Shown: positions 1 through 14,604, numbered from the stretch's first letter. The stretch: 64,000 nt of DNA from an uncultured Verrucomicrobiales bacterium (GCA_937891465.1 CALAHF010000164.1:1-64000), one strand, 5' to 3'. Program-made: numbers and translations. Notes: a model not told the origin generated them from the sequence alone.

Positions 1-107
1 TCTTTCCCCACATCTGCATTCCAATCTGGCTGGCTCTGGTTCCGCTTATCGTCATGGTGATCTACGTGATTCGAAAACTGCGTTCAAATCCATCACCCGC
101 CGCATAG
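1..107 (+). CDS. C-terminal end of a membrane protein (partial)
   Basis: An open frame enters from the left edge (frame starting at base 3) and ends at TAG 105-107. The last 34 or so residues contain a hydrophobic stretch, IPIWLALVPLIVMVIYVI, followed by a basic, proline-rich tail (RKLRSNPSPAA). This fits a C-terminal transmembrane helix with the tail probably in the cytoplasm. The gene body lies outside the window, so no family can be named. It converges on rpoC and shares the terminator at 113-144. Confidence 0.55.
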   Translation, partial: FPHICIPIWLALVPLIVMVIYVIRKLRSNPSPAA

Positions 108-112
108 CCACA

Positions 113-144
113 AAAAAACACGCGCCTTTCGACGCGTGTTTTTT
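113..144. terminator. Bidirectional intrinsic terminator
   Basis: A perfect 12-bp inverted repeat (AAAAAACACGCG at 113-124, CGCGTGTTTTTT at 133-144) has an 8-nt loop. There is an A-tract on one side and a T-tract on the other, so it can terminate both the partial plus-strand gene and the long minus-strand unit ending with rpoC. Confidence 0.9.
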
Positions 145-194
145 GGTTTTGAATTTTTCTTTGAGATTCAGAAGTCTCAATCAATCGAAACCGC

Positions 195-3100
195 TTACGC
201 GATTTCTTCGATGATTGCTTCGTCCTCGTCTTCGATGAGCTCTTCATCTTCGGCTACTTCGGAAACTGGAGGAACGTCCATTTCGCGAATCTTGAGATGG
301 CGAGCGGTGTGGAAACCTGTTCCGGCTGGAATGAGGTGACCCATGATGACGTTCTCTTTGAATCCACGAAGCGGATCGATCTTTCCGAGCGTAGACGCTT
401 CGGTAAGAACTCGAGTGGTGTCCTGGAATGAAGCCGCTGAGATGAACGAATCCGTCTCGAGCGATGCTTTAGTAATTCCAAGAAGAACAGGCTCACCTTC
501 TGACGGCTTACCACCTTGTTCTTCCATCTCTTTGTTCGTGTCTTCGAAGGTTACCTTCTCGACTTGATCACCCCAGAGGAAATGAGTATCACCTGGATCG
601 GTGACTTTCACTTTCCGAAGCATTTGACGAACGATGATCTCGATGTGTTTATCGTTAATTTCCACACCCTGGAGTCGGTAAACTTCCTGAACCTCAGAGA
701 CCAAGTGCTCCATAAGAGCGTGGGTTCCGAGAACGTCGAGAATCTCGTGAGGAGCAACGGAACCTTCAGTCAGCTGCTGGCCTTTGGTTACGTGGTCACC
801 TTCCTGAACCAGGTAGTTTTTACCCAGTGGGATGAGGTGCTCTTCTGCTTCTCCAGATTCTGGATCGGTCACGATGAGCTTACGTTTCGCACGGATCGTT
901 CCGCCAAGGCTGACTTCACCATCGATCTTCGCGATGAGGGCTTCCTCTTTTGGCTTCCGTGCTTCGAAAAGCTCGGCAACCCGGGGAAGACCACCGGTAA
1001 TATCTTTGGTTTGGGCAACTTTACGTGGCGTTTTCGCGAGCTGTTCACCGGCAACCACCTTCTGACCTTCTTTCACGGACAGGTGAGCCCCTGTTGGGAT
1101 TGAATAGGCAGCAAGTTCTTCCTTGGTCTTGGCATTGATGATGGTGACCTGCGGGTGCAAGTCTTCTTTGTGCTCAATAATGACCTGACCTTTGGTGTTG
1201 GTATCCTTATCGATCTCAGTGTCGATCGTAATACCCTGAAGCATGTCCTTGAATTTGATGACACCAGCTTTCTCGGTGATAACGGGAACGTTGTATTGAT
1301 CCCACGTTACCATCTTCTCGCCTTTTTTAACGGTGCCATTGTCAGGAACGTAGAGAACCGAACCGATAACGATATCGTAAGACTCCAGCTCGCGGCCTTT
1401 TTCGTCGTGAACAGACAGGCTTCCGTTTTTGTTCAGCGCAACGTGAGTTCCATCGAGCGTCTCAACCGTCCGGAGCTTGTTGAAGTGAACTTTTCCTCCG
1501 TGCTTAGACTCAATGAGCGGCTGCTTGAAAATACTGGTCGCAACACCACCAACGTGGAAGGTACGCATCGTCAACTGTGTTCCCGGCTCACCAATTGACT
1601 GAGCCGCAATAATTCCAACGGCTTCACCAATCTTGGCCATGACGTTCGTTGCGAGGTTCATGCCGTAGCACTTTGAACAACAACCCCGACGGCTTTCGCA
1701 TGTCAGAACGGAACGAATCTTGAGCTGCTCGTGACCAATATCATTGATCCGATTGGCTGCAGTTTCTTCGATGAGATCACCCGGCTTCACGACGACTTCG
1801 TCACCGTTGACCACTTTCTCAGCAGAAACACGACCATAAATACGAGTCGCAAGGTCGACGACTTCTTCGTCAGCCTCGTAAATCGATTTCACGAGAATTC
1901 CGTTCACTGTGCCACAATCTTCTTCGGTAATGATAACGTCCTGCGATACATCGACCAGCTTACGAGTCATGTAACCCGAGTCAGCGGTCTTAAGCGCGGT
2001 ATCAGCGAGACCTTTACGAGCACCGTGTGTGGAGATGAAGTATTCCAAAACGCTCAGACCTTCACGGAAGTTCGAGGTAATTGGACGCTCAATAATCTCA
2101 CCCGACGGCTTAGCCATCAGACCACGCATACCGGAAAGCTGCTTAATCTGCTGACGGTTACCACGAGCACCGGAATCGACCATCATGAACAACGGTGATG
2201 GCAAATCATCGCCATCGTTGAACTCAATCGTGCGGAAGAGGCCTTTGGTAATCTCATCACCAGCGTGCGTCCAGATATCAACAATCTTGTTGTAACGCTC
2301 TTTGTTGGTGATGATACCTGCGCGGTAGTTCTTGTTCGCAGTGGCAACTTCTTTGAATGCTCTCTTCAACTCGCCTTCTTTCTCGTCTGGAACGATCATG
2401 TCGAAAATACCGACAGAACAACCTGAACGAGTTGCTTCTTTAAATCCAAGCGATTTGAGGAGGTCGAGAGATGTAACCGTTCTAGCTTGACCGGCACACT
2501 GGTAGCAACGCCAAATGATGTCTGAAAGCTGCTTCTTACCAGCGTTCTCGTTGAAGAAACCAAGTTCTTCAGGCCAGATCTCGTTGAAACGAACCCGTCC
2601 TGCAGTTGTGACAATCACCTTTTTCTCAGGCTCGCCATAAACGCGACCTTCAGAACCGAAATCCGGGTTCCGCACGCGGATCGGATCGTGCATGTCGATT
2701 CCGCGGTTAGCCACAGCGAACTCCACTTCAGACGTGTCAGCGAAAAGCGGCAATGAGCGCTCAACTTCCTCATCGCGCACTGGGATGTGACGGCAATAAG
2801 TGAGGAAGTAAGAACCGAGCGTAATATCCTGCGAAGGAGTTGTGATCGGCTTACCACTCGACGGAGTGAAAATGTTGTTTGGAGCAAGCATCAATGTGCG
2901 CGCTTCCATTTGTGCTTCCACAGAAAGCGGAACGTGTACCGCCATCTGGTCACCATCGAAGTCAGCGTTGTATGCAGTACAAACGAGCGGATGAACGCGG
3001 ATCGCAGATCCCTCAATCAACACAGGCTCGAACGCCTGAATTGACAAACGGTGAAGGGTCGGCGCCCGGTTCAGCATAACCGGGTGACCTTGGGTCACTT

Positions 3101-4367
3101 CTTCAAGAATATCCCAAACCTCCGGCGGCTTGCGCTCAATCAACTTCTTCGCTGAACGAACGGTGTGGACGTAACCCATTTCTTTGAGGCGACGAATGAT
3201 GAATGGCTCGAAAAGAACGAGTGCCATTTTCTTCGGAAGACCACACTGATGAAGCAACAAATCAGGTCCGACAACAATGACGGAACGACCGGAGTAATCA
3301 ACACGCTTACCAAGAAGGTTCTGACGGAAACGTCCGCCTTTACCTTTGAGCATGTCGGAAAGTGATTTCAGAGCGCGGTTACCAGCTCCGGTAACGGCAC
3401 GTCCGTGACGACCGTTGTCGAAAAGGGCATCGACCGCTTCCTGCAACATCCGCTTCTCATTCCGGATAATCACATCCGGAGTTTTCAGCATGAGGAGGTT
3501 TTTGAGACGGTTGTTCCGGTTGATGACTCGACGATACAAGTCATTCAAATCGGAAGTCGCAAAACGACCGCCTTCGAGAGGAACCAACGGACGAAGATCC
3601 GGTGGGATCACAGGAAGCACTTCCAAAATCATCCACTCAGGACGAGAATTTGATGTGTGGAAACCCTGAGCAAGCTTGAGACGCTTCGCGAGCTTCTTCC
3701 GAACCTGCTTCGAGCGTGTTTTCGTCATCGCTTCCTCAAGGGCGACGATTTCTGATGGCAAATCGAGGCGGGACAGGAGATCGCGAACCGCTTCGGCACC
3801 CATGCCTGCGGTGAATCCCGTTGAACCATACTCTTCCTCGGCATCGCGGAATTCCATTTCCGTAAGCAACTGACCGGCTTCAAGCGGCGTGTTACTCGGA
3901 TCGATCACGATGTAATCTTCGTAGTAGATAACGCGCTCCAGCGAACGGGCACTCATGTCGAGAGCCAAACCAATCCGTGACGGCATACATTTGTAGAACC
4001 AAATGTGTGAAACAGGCACAGCCAATTCGATGTGCCCCATGCGCTCACGACGAACGCGTGAAAGCGTCACTTCAACACCACAACGGTCACAAATGGTGCC
4101 CTTGTGTTTGATACGTTTGAACTTTCCGCAAGCACACTCCCAGTCCTTGGTAGGACCAAAAATACGTTCACAGAACAAACCGCCTTTTTCCGGTTTGAAT
4201 GTCCGGTAGTTGATTGTTTCGGGGTTTTTCACCTCGCCCTGACTCCAGGTACGAATCGTTTCTGGATTGGCAACGGTGATGCGAACCTGGTCGAAGGTAT
4301 CGGTCTTGCGTTCAAGGCCGAAGATTTCGTCGAGGTGGGTTTCTGAACTTAAGGTTGGATTAGACAC
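195..4367 (-). CDS. rpoC: DNA-directed RNA polymerase subunit beta'
   Basis: This 1390-residue protein is the largest catalytic subunit of RNA polymerase. The N-terminal zinc-binding site (CACGKF...CDRCG, about residues 80-100) and the active-site magnesium loop [12 protein letters not shown] are present. A second cysteine cluster, [13 protein letters not shown], lies in the C-terminal half. Length is normal for the family. The first codon is GTG at 4365-4367. The C-terminus is strongly acidic ([18 protein letters not shown]). It is the last gene of the tuf-secE-nusG-rpl-rpoBC block and follows rpoB after 112 bp that contain one copy of the 43-bp dispersed repeat. Confidence 0.98.
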   Translation of the reverse strand: MSNPTLSSETHLDEIFGLERKTDTFDQVRITVANPETIRTWSQGEVKNPETINYRTFKPEKGGLFCERIFGPTKDWECACGKFKRIKHKGTICDRCGVEVTLSRVRRERMGHIELAVPVSHIWFYKCMPSRIGLALDMSARSLERVIYYEDYIVIDPSNTPLEAGQLLTEMEFRDAEEEYGSTGFTAGMGAEAVRDLLSRLDLPSEIVALEEAMTKTRSKQVRKKLAKRLKLAQGFHTSNSRPEWMILEVLPVIPPDLRPLVPLEGGRFATSDLNDLYRRVINRNNRLKNLLMLKTPDVIIRNEKRMLQEAVDALFDNGRHGRAVTGAGNRALKSLSDMLKGKGGRFRQNLLGKRVDYSGRSVIVVGPDLLLHQCGLPKKMALVLFEPFIIRRLKEMGYVHTVRSAKKLIERKPPEVWDILEEVTQGHPVMLNRAPTLHRLSIQAFEPVLIEGSAIRVHPLVCTAYNADFDGDQMAVHVPLSVEAQMEARTLMLAPNNIFTPSSGKPITTPSQDITLGSYFLTYCRHIPVRDEEVERSLPLFADTSEVEFAVANRGIDMHDPIRVRNPDFGSEGRVYGEPEKKVIVTTAGRVRFNEIWPEELGFFNENAGKKQLSDIIWRCYQCAGQARTVTSLDLLKSLGFKEATRSGCSVGIFDMIVPDEKEGELKRAFKEVATANKNYRAGIITNKERYNKIVDIWTHAGDEITKGLFRTIEFNDGDDLPSPLFMMVDSGARGNRQQIKQLSGMRGLMAKPSGEIIERPITSNFREGLSVLEYFISTHGARKGLADTALKTADSGYMTRKLVDVSQDVIITEEDCGTVNGILVKSIYEADEEVVDLATRIYGRVSAEKVVNGDEVVVKPGDLIEETAANRINDIGHEQLKIRSVLTCESRRGCCSKCYGMNLATNVMAKIGEAVGIIAAQSIGEPGTQLTMRTFHVGGVATSIFKQPLIESKHGGKVHFNKLRTVETLDGTHVALNKNGSLSVHDEKGRELESYDIVIGSVLYVPDNGTVKKGEKMVTWDQYNVPVITEKAGVIKFKDMLQGITIDTEIDKDTNTKGQVIIEHKEDLHPQVTIINAKTKEELAAYSIPTGAHLSVKEGQKVVAGEQLAKTPRKVAQTKDITGGLPRVAELFEARKPKEEALIAKIDGEVSLGGTIRAKRKLIVTDPESGEAEEHLIPLGKNYLVQEGDHVTKGQQLTEGSVAPHEILDVLGTHALMEHLVSEVQEVYRLQGVEINDKHIEIIVRQMLRKVKVTDPGDTHFLWGDQVEKVTFEDTNKEMEEQGGKPSEGEPVLLGITKASLETDSFISAASFQDTTRVLTEASTLGKIDPLRGFKENVIMGHLIPAGTGFHTARHLKIREMDVPPVSEVAEDEELIEDEDEAIIEEIA

Positions 4368-4424
4368 AGTTCTTGGTGGGCTAAGAGTTCGCGATTGAGG
4401 AAAATTTTATTCTTTGGGGAAAAA

Positions 4425-4467
4425 CGATCCAACAGGGTTGATTCATCGATCAGACGCTGTTGGATCG
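4425..4467. repeat. 43-bp palindromic element, copy 1 (rpoB-rpoC gap)
   Basis: The outer arms CGATCCAACAG and CTGTTGGATCG are perfect 11-bp inverted repeats, with a centre containing TTCATCGA. The element would form a long hairpin in the rpoBC transcript. It belongs to a family of nine copies in this window, all exactly or nearly 43 bp long when aligned. Confidence 0.85.
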
Positions 4468-4479
4468 TGGAATGTCGTT

Positions 4480-8331
<3,852 letters not shown>

Positions 8332-8656
8332 ATCGCTCTTGTTGACTGGGTTAAGTCGAATAAGGTGTTCTCGTTGTTCCCGATTCCGTTGAGAAAATTA
8401 GGCAGACCTCGACCCGAAAGATTACTTTCCGACCAAAACACCAAAATCCTAGCGCGTAATTGCGCAGGGAGCCTCTCCGGATGAGACAACGAAGCCTGAT
8501 CATTCGTTCACCTTTACAAGCGTTACGATCAGGATTCGGTGTCTTTTCTTTCTTAAACTACGATTTTAATTTTAATTTTAATTTTGGGCGATCGCCCCTT
8601 CCAGCCGAGGCTGAAAGGAGCATCTCCAAATTGTTGCGGTAAGAACCGGGAATTAA
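8332..8656 (-). promoter_or_regulatory. rplL-rpoB intergenic leader with hairpins
   Basis: This 325-nt gap has no supported gene. Read on the minus strand just after the rplL stop, it holds a short hairpin (TTCAGCC/GGCTGGAA, 8599-8615), then a perfect 12-bp palindrome GGGCGATCGCCC (8586-8597), followed immediately by an A-rich tract made of three AAAATT-type units. The rest shows no clear motif. Partial termination or processing between rplL and rpoB is known in Escherichia coli. A similar role here is inference only. Confidence 0.4.
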
Positions 8657-9034
8657 TTACTTAACTTCCACTTCTGCACCAGCGTCTGTGAGCTTCTTAG
8701 CTATTTCGTCAGCATCAGCCTTAGAAACGCCTTCAGCGATAGGAGCCGGAGCGCTTTCAACGAGCTTCTTAGCGTCAGCAAGACCAAGACCGGAAACCGC
8801 TTCGCGGACCGCCTTAATCACCTGAATCTTCGCGCCGCCGTCACTCTTGAGGACAACGTCGAATTCCGTCTTCTCTTCAGCAGGAGCAGCATCAGCCGCA
8901 GGTCCTGCAGCTGCAGCTGCAACTGGAGCAGCAGCGCTAACGCCCCACTTCTCTTCGAGTGCTTTGACGAGATCCGCCACTTCGAGAACGGTCAAGCCGC
9001 TCAACTGGTCTACTAATGTATTTGTATCAGCCAT
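8657..9034 (-). CDS. rplL: 50S ribosomal protein L7/L12
   Basis: This 125-residue acidic stalk protein recruits translation factors to the ribosome. It has an N-terminal dimerisation helix region ([25 protein letters not shown]), an Ala/Pro-rich hinge at about residues 35-55, and a C-terminal domain with the family segment [22 protein letters not shown] followed by [12 protein letters not shown]. Length and order after rplJ are typical. Confidence 0.97.
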   Translation of the reverse strand: MADTNTLVDQLSGLTVLEVADLVKALEEKWGVSAAAPVAAAAAGPAADAAPAEEKTEFDVVLKSDGGAKIQVIKAVREAVSGLGLADAKKLVESAPAPIAEGVSKADADEIAKKLTDAGAEVEVK

Positions 9035-9147
9035 AATTTTGGTGGGTGTTGTCGCGTGAAAAAAGCGTCTTCACATTTAAAGCAGTGCGCCCACTGCCCG
9101 ACAAGGAACCCGGTTTCTGTTTATTTTTTGTCGTTTGGTTTCTTAGA

Positions 9148-9185
9148 TGTTCGGAATCGCCGAACACCAAAAAATTATTTTTTGG
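9148..9185 (-). promoter_or_regulatory. Paired inverted repeats between rplJ and rplL
   Basis: Two inverted repeats lie next to each other in the 166-bp rplJ-rplL gap: CCAAAAAAT/ATTTTTTGG (9167-9185, 1-nt spacer) and TGTTCGG/CCGAACA (9148-9166, 5-nt loop). On the minus strand the GC stem is not followed by a clean U-run, so this is not a convincing terminator. It could influence mRNA stability or L12 stoichiometry, which is inference. Confidence 0.35.
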
Positions 9186-9200
9186 TTTCCAATCGGAGAA

Positions 9201-9713
9201 TTAACCCTGATCGGCTTTTGCTTGAAGAACTCGTGCCAACGCGGACGCCGGCTCGTTGATAACCCGAACAAGCTGCTGAGCAGGCATGTTGAGCACTCCC
9301 AGAAACTGCGCAAGGAGCGCATCTTTGGATGGAAGATCAGCCAACACTTCGATCTGAGCTGCATCGAGCAGCGCGCCGTCCAATGTTCCGGAACGAACGT
9401 CAGCCTTGTTGGTCTTCTTTTTAAATGCTTTGAGGATTTTCGCAGCCGCGCAGACATCTTCTTCGCCAACCACAAACGCGGTCTGGCCAGTCAATGCATC
9501 GCCAATTCCCTCAGGAAGCTTGGCTTCAGCAGCAGCACGCTTTACGAAAGAGTTCTTCGCAACGTGGAATTCTGCACCCTGCTCGCTCAGTTGATTTCTC
9601 AACTCAGCAAATTCAGGAACCGTCATGCCTGTGTAATCTGCAACCAGCACAAATGGAGAGGCGTTAATCCTCTCCAAAATCTCGTCGATGATGATTTGTT
9701 TCTCAGCTTTCAT
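9201..9713 (-). CDS. rplJ: 50S ribosomal protein L10
   Basis: This 170-residue protein anchors L7/L12 dimers to 23S rRNA at the stalk base. The N-terminal half shows the family pattern (VLVADYTGMTVPEFAELRNQ, then FHVAKNSFVKRA). The C-terminal helix that binds L12 ends in ASALARVLQAKADQG. It starts with ATG at 9711-9713, which lies 37 nt after rplA. Confidence 0.96.
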   Translation of the reverse strand: MKAEKQIIIDEILERINASPFVLVADYTGMTVPEFAELRNQLSEQGAEFHVAKNSFVKRAAAEAKLPEGIGDALTGQTAFVVGEEDVCAAAKILKAFKKKTNKADVRSGTLDGALLDAAQIEVLADLPSKDALLAQFLGVLNMPAQQLVRVINEPASALARVLQAKADQG

Positions 9714-9749
9714 CTTAAAAAATAGTTAAGTCTTATGCTTGGTTTGGGA

Positions 9750-10448
9750 TTATTTGCGGAAGCCAGCGAGTTCCAGCGAAACGCCAGGGGACATTGTCGC
9801 AGCCAAAGTGCAGGTGCGAAGGTAATCGCCCTTTGCGGATGCCGGACGAACCTGATTGATCGCTTCAATAATTGCTTTCGCGTTGTCTTCGAGCTGGGAA
9901 GCTTCAAAGGAGACTTTCCCAATCCCAACAGAAATATTGCCATTCTTGTCGAGCCTGAAGTCAACCCGACCAGCCTTCACTGCTTTGACAGCTTCTTCGG
10001 TGTCATCTGTGACAGTACCCGTCTTCGGGTTTGGCATTAAACCGCTCGGCCCAAGCTGACGCCCGAGTTTCCGAACTTCGGACATTGCTGCCGGAGTTGC
10101 TATCACCACATCAAAATCCATGAACCCACCCTGAACTTCTTTCAACAACGCTTCGTAGCCAACGTGCTCAGCCCCGGCATTTTTTGCCTGAGTTGCCGCT
10201 TCGCCTTCAGCAAAAACGAGAACACGAACCTCTTTACCAGAACCGTGAGGAAGCGGGCAAGTGCCGCGAACCATTTGATCGGACTGCTTCGGATCAACTC
10301 CCATTCGGATTGTCACCGTTACCGTTTGATCAAATTTTGGTGCAGGGAATTTTTTCACGATCGCAATCGCTTCTTCCAAGTCATACACCTTTTCAGGATC
10401 AACCAGTTTAGCGGCCTCCTCGTATCGTTTACTTCTTTTTGATGCCAT
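9750..10448 (-). CDS. rplA: 50S ribosomal protein L1
   Basis: This 232-residue L1-stalk rRNA-binding protein is normal in length. Motifs include the N-terminal [17 protein letters not shown], the segment [38 protein letters not shown] and the C-terminal [13 protein letters not shown]. In other bacteria L1 represses its own rplK-rplA mRNA. I did not identify a clear L1-binding mimic in the rplK leader. Confidence 0.97.
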   Translation of the reverse strand: MASKRSKRYEEAAKLVDPEKVYDLEEAIAIVKKFPAPKFDQTVTVTIRMGVDPKQSDQMVRGTCPLPHGSGKEVRVLVFAEGEAATQAKNAGAEHVGYEALLKEVQGGFMDFDVVIATPAAMSEVRKLGRQLGPSGLMPNPKTGTVTDDTEEAVKAVKAGRVDFRLDKNGNISVGIGKVSFEASQLEDNAKAIIEAINQVRPASAKGDYLRTCTLAATMSPGVSLELAGFRK

Positions 10449-10532
10449 AGTCAGAGTTGCAGTTCAAACGAGCGCGATTGCCCTCTCCTGCTTTTTTGTT
10501 TTTTCAGTTTCCAGAGAATCCTCCGGGAAATA

Positions 10533-10958
10533 TCAGCCAATGATCTCAAGACCCATTTGACGAGCCGTTCCAGCCAACTGAAGCGCCGCGGCCTCTTCGT
10601 CATTGGTGTTCATGTCTTCCATCTTAATCTTCACCACTTCCATAAGCTGGGCGCGAGTGATAGAACCAACCTTTACCTTGTGAGGCTCACTCGATCCGGA
10701 TGCGATGTTGGCAGCCTTTTTCAACAGCACAGCTGCTGGCGGCTTCTTGGTAACGAAGGTGAAACTCTTGTCCTTGTAGACAGTGATCACCACCGGCAAA
10801 AGATCTCCAGCAGCTTGCTGAGTTTCTGCGTTAAATGCTTTGCAGAATTCCATGATATTCACCCCTGCCTGACCAAGCGCTGGGCCGACCGGTGGAGATG
10901 GATTGGCCTGACCGGCCGGAATCTGCAGTTTCAATGTATTGACGATTTCTTTTGCCAT
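10533..10958 (-). CDS. rplK: 50S ribosomal protein L11
   Basis: This 141-residue protein belongs to the GTPase-associated centre. The N-terminal proline-rich segment ([33 protein letters not shown]) and the C-terminal rRNA-binding domain ([12 protein letters not shown]) are present. Length is standard. The gap upstream to nusG holds copy 2 of the 43-bp repeat. Confidence 0.98.
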   Translation of the reverse strand: MAKEIVNTLKLQIPAGQANPSPPVGPALGQAGVNIMEFCKAFNAETQQAAGDLLPVVITVYKDKSFTFVTKKPPAAVLLKKAANIASGSSEPHKVKVGSITRAQLMEVVKIKMEDMNTNDEEAAALQLAGTARQMGLEIIG

Positions 10959-10995
10959 CGCGGTTCTTTCTTTAAGTAAAGTTAGTTAAGCGAAT

Positions 10996-11038
10996 CAATC
11001 CAACAGGGTCTGTTCGACGACTCAATAGGGTTGGTTCG
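10996..11038. repeat. 43-bp palindromic element, copy 2 (nusG-rplK gap)
   Basis: Arms AATCCAACAGGG and AATAGGGTTGG flank the centre TGTTCGACGACTCA. It aligns over the full 43 bp with the other copies but is imperfect in the right arm. It fills most of the 89-bp nusG-rplK gap, in front of the rplK start codon on the minus strand. Confidence 0.75.
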
Positions 11039-11047
11039 TAAATCTAA

Positions 11048-11617
11048 TCAGGCCTTTTCAACTTGCCAGTATTCCAGAGGAACCTGCGTCTCCCGGCCAA
11101 AAATATTCACAGCGACCATTAGCTCGCCTTTCTCTTCGTTCACCTCTGCCACAACACCGTTCTGACCTTCAAACGGCCCATCCGCAACCACAACAGCATC
11201 ACCAGCTTCAAACATCGTTGCCGGCATGATCGCTCCCTCACGCTCCTTGATCTGAGCCAACATACTCTGAACCTCGTGTTCAGGCATCGGAACTGGCTGG
11301 TCTTTTGGACCAGCGATATTGATCACACCTGGTGTTTCCTGAATGAAATACCACGATGCCTCAACCAGACGGTTCTCACTTGTTAGCAAGTTCACATTCA
11401 CAATGATGTAACCTGGAAAAAACTTCCGGTTCGTCTCGCGTTTCTGACCGGCTTTCACCTCAGAAATTCGCTCCGTCGGAACAAGCACTTCAAAGATGTT
11501 TTCAGCCATCTCCTCAGAAATTTTGCGACGCTCCATGCTGTCACGTACCTTATTCTCTTGTCCAGAGAGGCAGTGAACAACATACCATTGATCTTGGGGT
11601 GCGGGGATCCGGGCCAT
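11048..11617 (-). CDS. nusG: Transcription termination/antitermination factor NusG
   Basis: This 189-residue factor couples RNA polymerase to Rho or to the ribosome. The N-terminal NGN domain (QWYVVHCLSGQENKVRDSMERR) carries the segment FFPGYIIVNVNL. The C-terminal KOW motif is AGDAVVVADGPFEGQNGVVAEVNEEKG. Length matches the family. It sits between secE and rplK as in most bacteria. Confidence 0.97.
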   Translation of the reverse strand: MARIPAPQDQWYVVHCLSGQENKVRDSMERRKISEEMAENIFEVLVPTERISEVKAGQKRETNRKFFPGYIIVNVNLLTSENRLVEASWYFIQETPGVINIAGPKDQPVPMPEHEVQSMLAQIKEREGAIMPATMFEAGDAVVVADGPFEGQNGVVAEVNEEKGELMVAVNIFGRETQVPLEYWQVEKA

Positions 11618-11718
11618 TTCGAGTTTTCGAGTAAAATAAAGCTGTGAATTCTGCCGCAGCTATTCGGTATTGCGACGGGCTGATAAAGAGTAGGAAAAAT
11701 AAGTCAAACTTAGCGATC

Positions 11719-11934
11719 CTAGAATCCAGTGGTAAGCCACTTCATCAAATTCACCATAGCGAAGTCAACGAGAGCAACAAAAGCACCAAGCAACATGGTC
11801 GCGATCAACACGACAACCGACGAATCGATCAACTGCTTGTATTTTTTGACTCCCTTTTCCTTTGGATCCCACGGCCAAGTTGCTTTTTGCAACTCGGAGC
11901 GGACTTCTGAGAAATATTTTCCAACTTTACTCAT
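11719..11934 (-). CDS. secE: Preprotein translocase subunit SecE
   Basis: SecE is the single-helix stabilising subunit of the SecYEG translocon in the inner membrane. The 71-residue protein starts at ATG 11932-11934 (MSKVGKYFSEVRSELQKATWP). The conserved E-x8-W-P amphipathic helix leads into one transmembrane segment (VVLIATMLLGAFVALVDFAMV). A longer reading frame runs upstream through the tRNA-Trp gene, so that longer start is not credible. Confidence 0.95.
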   Translation of the reverse strand: MSKVGKYFSEVRSELQKATWPWDPKEKGVKKYKQLIDSSVVVLIATMLLGAFVALVDFAMVNLMKWLTTGF

Positions 11935-11984
11935 GATAATTTCGTGTGTTCCCGACTCGATTTCGGATTTTGTTTTTTCAGAGG

Positions 11985-12060
11985 TGGCAGGGCAGGAGGG
12001 ACTCGAACCCACGACCGCCGGTTTTGGAGACCGGTGCTCTACCAACTGAGCTACTACCCT
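11985..12060 (-). tRNA. tRNA-Trp (CCA)
   Basis: On the minus strand the sequence folds as a cloverleaf with acceptor AGGGTAG/CTGCCCT, D-loop AGCTCAGTTGGTAGAGC, anticodon stem-loop CCGGT-CTCCAAA-ACCGG and T-arm GGGTTCGAGTCCC. The anticodon CCA reads UGG. The discriminator is G and the 3' CCA is encoded (11985-11987). Its position between tuf and secE is the conserved bacterial order. Confidence 0.97.
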
Positions 12061-12115
12061 TCCGAAATTTCTAAAATACGCCCTTCTTTACGAGTCCCGT
12101 GTTGAGGCGGCAAAG

Positions 12116-12131
12116 GGGAATCCGGATTCCC
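12116..12131. other. 16-bp perfect palindrome between tuf and tRNA-Trp
   Basis: GGGAATCC/GGATTCCC is an uninterrupted 16-bp palindrome in the 152-bp gap between tuf and tRNA-Trp. It has no T-tract. It could be a protein-binding site or an RNA processing stem near the tRNA 5' end. The function is unknown. Confidence 0.4.
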
Positions 12132-12212
12132 GAACTCCCCATCGCCAAAAGTTTGATTGTTTCACACCGCATCCGTTCAATGAAAGAACGAGACGCAGTG
12201 CAAGAAATCGAA

Positions 12213-13397
12213 TTATTCGATGATTTCACCAACGCGACCAGCACCTACTGTGCGGCCACCCTCGCGGATCGCGAAACGAATTGTCTTCTCCATCGCAATC
12301 GGAGTGATTAGCGTAACTTCCATTGCCACGTTATCACCAGGCATCACCATCTCAACGCCATCAGGAAGCTCGCAAGAACCTGTTACGTCTGTGGTACGGA
12401 AGTAAAACTGCGGACGGTAGTTATTGAAGAACGGCGTGTGACGGCCGCCCTCATCTTTACTAAGAACGTAAACTTCAGCTTTGAACTTCGTGTGCGGAGT
12501 AATTGAACCCGGCTTAGCGATAACCTGACCGCGCTCGATGTCATCCTTCTTAAGACCACGAACAAGGAGGCCAACATTGTCACCAGCACGACCTTCATCA
12601 AGCAACTTACGGAACATCTCGATGTCAGTAATGGTTGTCTTCTGAGTGTCCTTGATACCAACGATCTCCACCTCTTCCATCTTCTTGATGATACCACGCT
12701 CAATACGTCCGGTAGCAACCGTTCCGCGACCTTCAATTGAGAACACGTCCTCAACAGGCATGAGGAAATCCAGATCAACCGGACGCTCAGGCATTGGGAT
12801 GTAATCATCAACAGCCGCCATCAACGTCATGATGTTTGCCTGGTGATCTTTGTCACCCTCAAGCGCTTTAAGAGCAGAGCCCTTGGCAATTGGGATGTCA
12901 TCACCAGGGAATTCATACTGGCTGAGGAGATCACGAATCTCCATCTCAACCAACTCAAGAAGCTCTTCATCATCAACCTGATCAGTCTTATTGAGGAAAA
13001 CAACAATCGCTGGAACACCAACCTGACGAGCAAGAAGGATGTGCTCACGAGTCTGAGGCATTGGGCCGTCTGCAGCAGAAACAACGAGGATAGCCCCGTC
13101 CATCTGCGCCGCACCGGTGATCATGTTTTTAACATAGTCAGCGTGTCCCGGGCAATCAACGTGAGCATAGTGACGATTCTCCGTCTCATACTCAACGTGT
13201 GCCGTTGAAATTGTGATACCACGCTCTTTCTCCTCAGGAGCAGCGTCGATTTCATTGTAGTCGCGCTTTTCAGCAAAACCCAAATCAGCGAGGGTCGCGG
13301 TGATAGCGGCGGTGAGTGTGGTTTTGCCGTGATCAACGTGACCGATCGTTCCGACGTTCACGTGAGGCTTGTTACGTTCAAATGCTTCTTTAGCCAT
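12213..13397 (-). CDS. tuf: Elongation factor Tu
   Basis: This 394-residue GTPase delivers aminoacyl-tRNA to the ribosome. The P-loop GHVDHGKT, switch [28 protein letters not shown] (split here as DCPGH and ADYVKNM) and NKTD are present. Domains 2 and 3 follow at full length ([28 protein letters not shown]). It lies between tRNA-Thr and tRNA-Trp, the classic tufB context. No second tuf copy is in the window. Confidence 0.98.
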   Translation of the reverse strand: MAKEAFERNKPHVNVGTIGHVDHGKTTLTAAITATLADLGFAEKRDYNEIDAAPEEKERGITISTAHVEYETENRHYAHVDCPGHADYVKNMITGAAQMDGAILVVSAADGPMPQTREHILLARQVGVPAIVVFLNKTDQVDDEELLELVEMEIRDLLSQYEFPGDDIPIAKGSALKALEGDKDHQANIMTLMAAVDDYIPMPERPVDLDFLMPVEDVFSIEGRGTVATGRIERGIIKKMEEVEIVGIKDTQKTTITDIEMFRKLLDEGRAGDNVGLLVRGLKKDDIERGQVIAKPGSITPHTKFKAEVYVLSKDEGGRHTPFFNNYRPQFYFRTTDVTGSCELPDGVEMVMPGDNVAMEVTLITPIAMEKTIRFAIREGGRTVGAGRVGEIIE

Positions 13398-13511
13398 TGT
13401 ATTATTAGGTTTGGGTCCGCTCGTTAGAGCAAAGTTATTATCGTTTTCACTGCCCGCCGGGGCGATTGTTTTCTTTAATTAATATAGAATGTTACTTTCA
13501 AAGGCAGACTC

Positions 13512-13586
<75 letters not shown>

Positions 13587-13704
13587 CTGCCAAATCGTTT
13601 CGAATACTTTCTGAAAAAAGACTAAGACGCTCCTGCAAACTTTCCTTCTCGGGGAAGTAACATATGGAGCGTCGGAACCTTAAAACAGGCAATAAACGGG
13701 GCGC

Positions 13705-13732
13705 AAACTAACGCAGAGGCCTTTTCTGTCAA
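13705..13732 (-). promoter_or_regulatory. Putative sigma-70 promoter for tRNA-Thr-tuf
   Basis: On the minus strand a perfect -35 box TTGACA (13727-13732) is followed after 16 nt by TAGTTT (13705-13710), a weak -10. It lies about 120 bp upstream of the tRNA-Thr 5' end, inside the only sizeable non-coding gap before the block. It was judged by eye only. Confidence 0.45.
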
Positions 13733-13791
13733 AAAAAAGTTTTACCGTTTTTTCAGCGACCATCAAAAATTCAAAAAAAATCGATTTTCGA

Positions 13792-14604
13792 CTATTTTTC
13801 GACTGGTTTTGTCGGGTCATAATCTTCTGAAAACCGCTCAATTCTCAGCGCCTTGCCAGTCGTTTCATCAACATCTACGATCACCCCCCTGATCCCAACA
13901 ACTCCCTTAGCAACAGGGAATCGAGTGGGTAAAACTTTCTTGAATCGCTCGATAACCGGCTCAGCTTTGCGACCTAATATCGAATCCAATGGGCCGCACA
14001 TTCCTGCATCGCAGAGAAAAGCCGTGCCTTCGGGAAAAATCTGCTCATCTGCTGTTTGAACATGGGTATGGGTCCCGACAACGGCAGAAACCTGCCCATC
14101 GAGCGCTCGCCCCATGGCAATTTTCTCGCTCGTCGTCTCCGCGTGCATGTCCACGAAAATCACCTTCGCCCCTTCCTCGTCGCGAAGCCGCTTTGCTTCC
14201 GCTTCTGCAGCCAAAAATGGATTCTCCAGTGGCTGATTCATAAAACTCCGTCCCTGCACATTCATAACGGCGACCAATCCTTTAGCGGTTTCTAATACGA
14301 CCGATCCCTGCCCCGGAGTTCCTTCCGGATAATTGATCGGACGCAACAGTCGTGGCTCTGTGTCAATGTATTCCACGATTTCCACCTGATCCCAGATGTG
14401 ATCCCCCGTCGTGATCACGGCAGCGCCCGCTCGAAGCAAATCAATGCTGATTTTCGGAGAGATTCCCCGTCCACCCGCCGTATTCTCACCATTCACGATG
14501 ATGAAATCGATGCCGTATTCCTCCTTAATCCCAGACAACCGCTGCGTTACAGCTTTTCTACCAGGCTCACCTACAATATCTCCTAGAAAAATTATGCGAA
14601 TCAT
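13792..14604 (-). CDS. YmdB-family metallophosphoesterase
   Basis: This 270-residue protein belongs to the TIGR00282/YmdB family of calcineurin-like enzymes that hydrolyse 2',3'-cAMP in Bacillus. Metal-site motifs are visible in order: FLGDIVGEPGR at the N-terminus, VNGENTAGG, TTGDHIWDQ, FVDMHAETTSEK and VVGTHTHVQTAD. The length is usual for the family. Its start lies back to back with the amidase gene on the other strand, so the two share a short divergent region. Confidence 0.9.
   Translation of the reverse strand: MIRIIFLGDIVGEPGRKAVTQRLSGIKEEYGIDFIIVNGENTAGGRGISPKISIDLLRAGAAVITTGDHIWDQVEIVEYIDTEPRLLRPINYPEGTPGQGSVVLETAKGLVAVMNVQGRSFMNQPLENPFLAAEAEAKRLRDEEGAKVIFVDMHAETTSEKIAMGRALDGQVSAVVGTHTHVQTADEQIFPEGTAFLCDAGMCGPLDSILGRKAEPVIERFKKVLPTRFPVAKGVVGIRGVIVDVDETTGKALRIERFSEDYDPTKPVEK

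Noticed and set aside
8563-8585. TTTTAA tandem tract as a microsatellite or origin element
   Set aside because: Only three to four units and no DnaA-box-like sites around it, so it is described just as part of the rplL-rpoB leader.
11935-12045. Longer secE start at 12045
   Set aside because: The extension reads through the tRNA-Trp gene and adds 37 residues unlike SecE.
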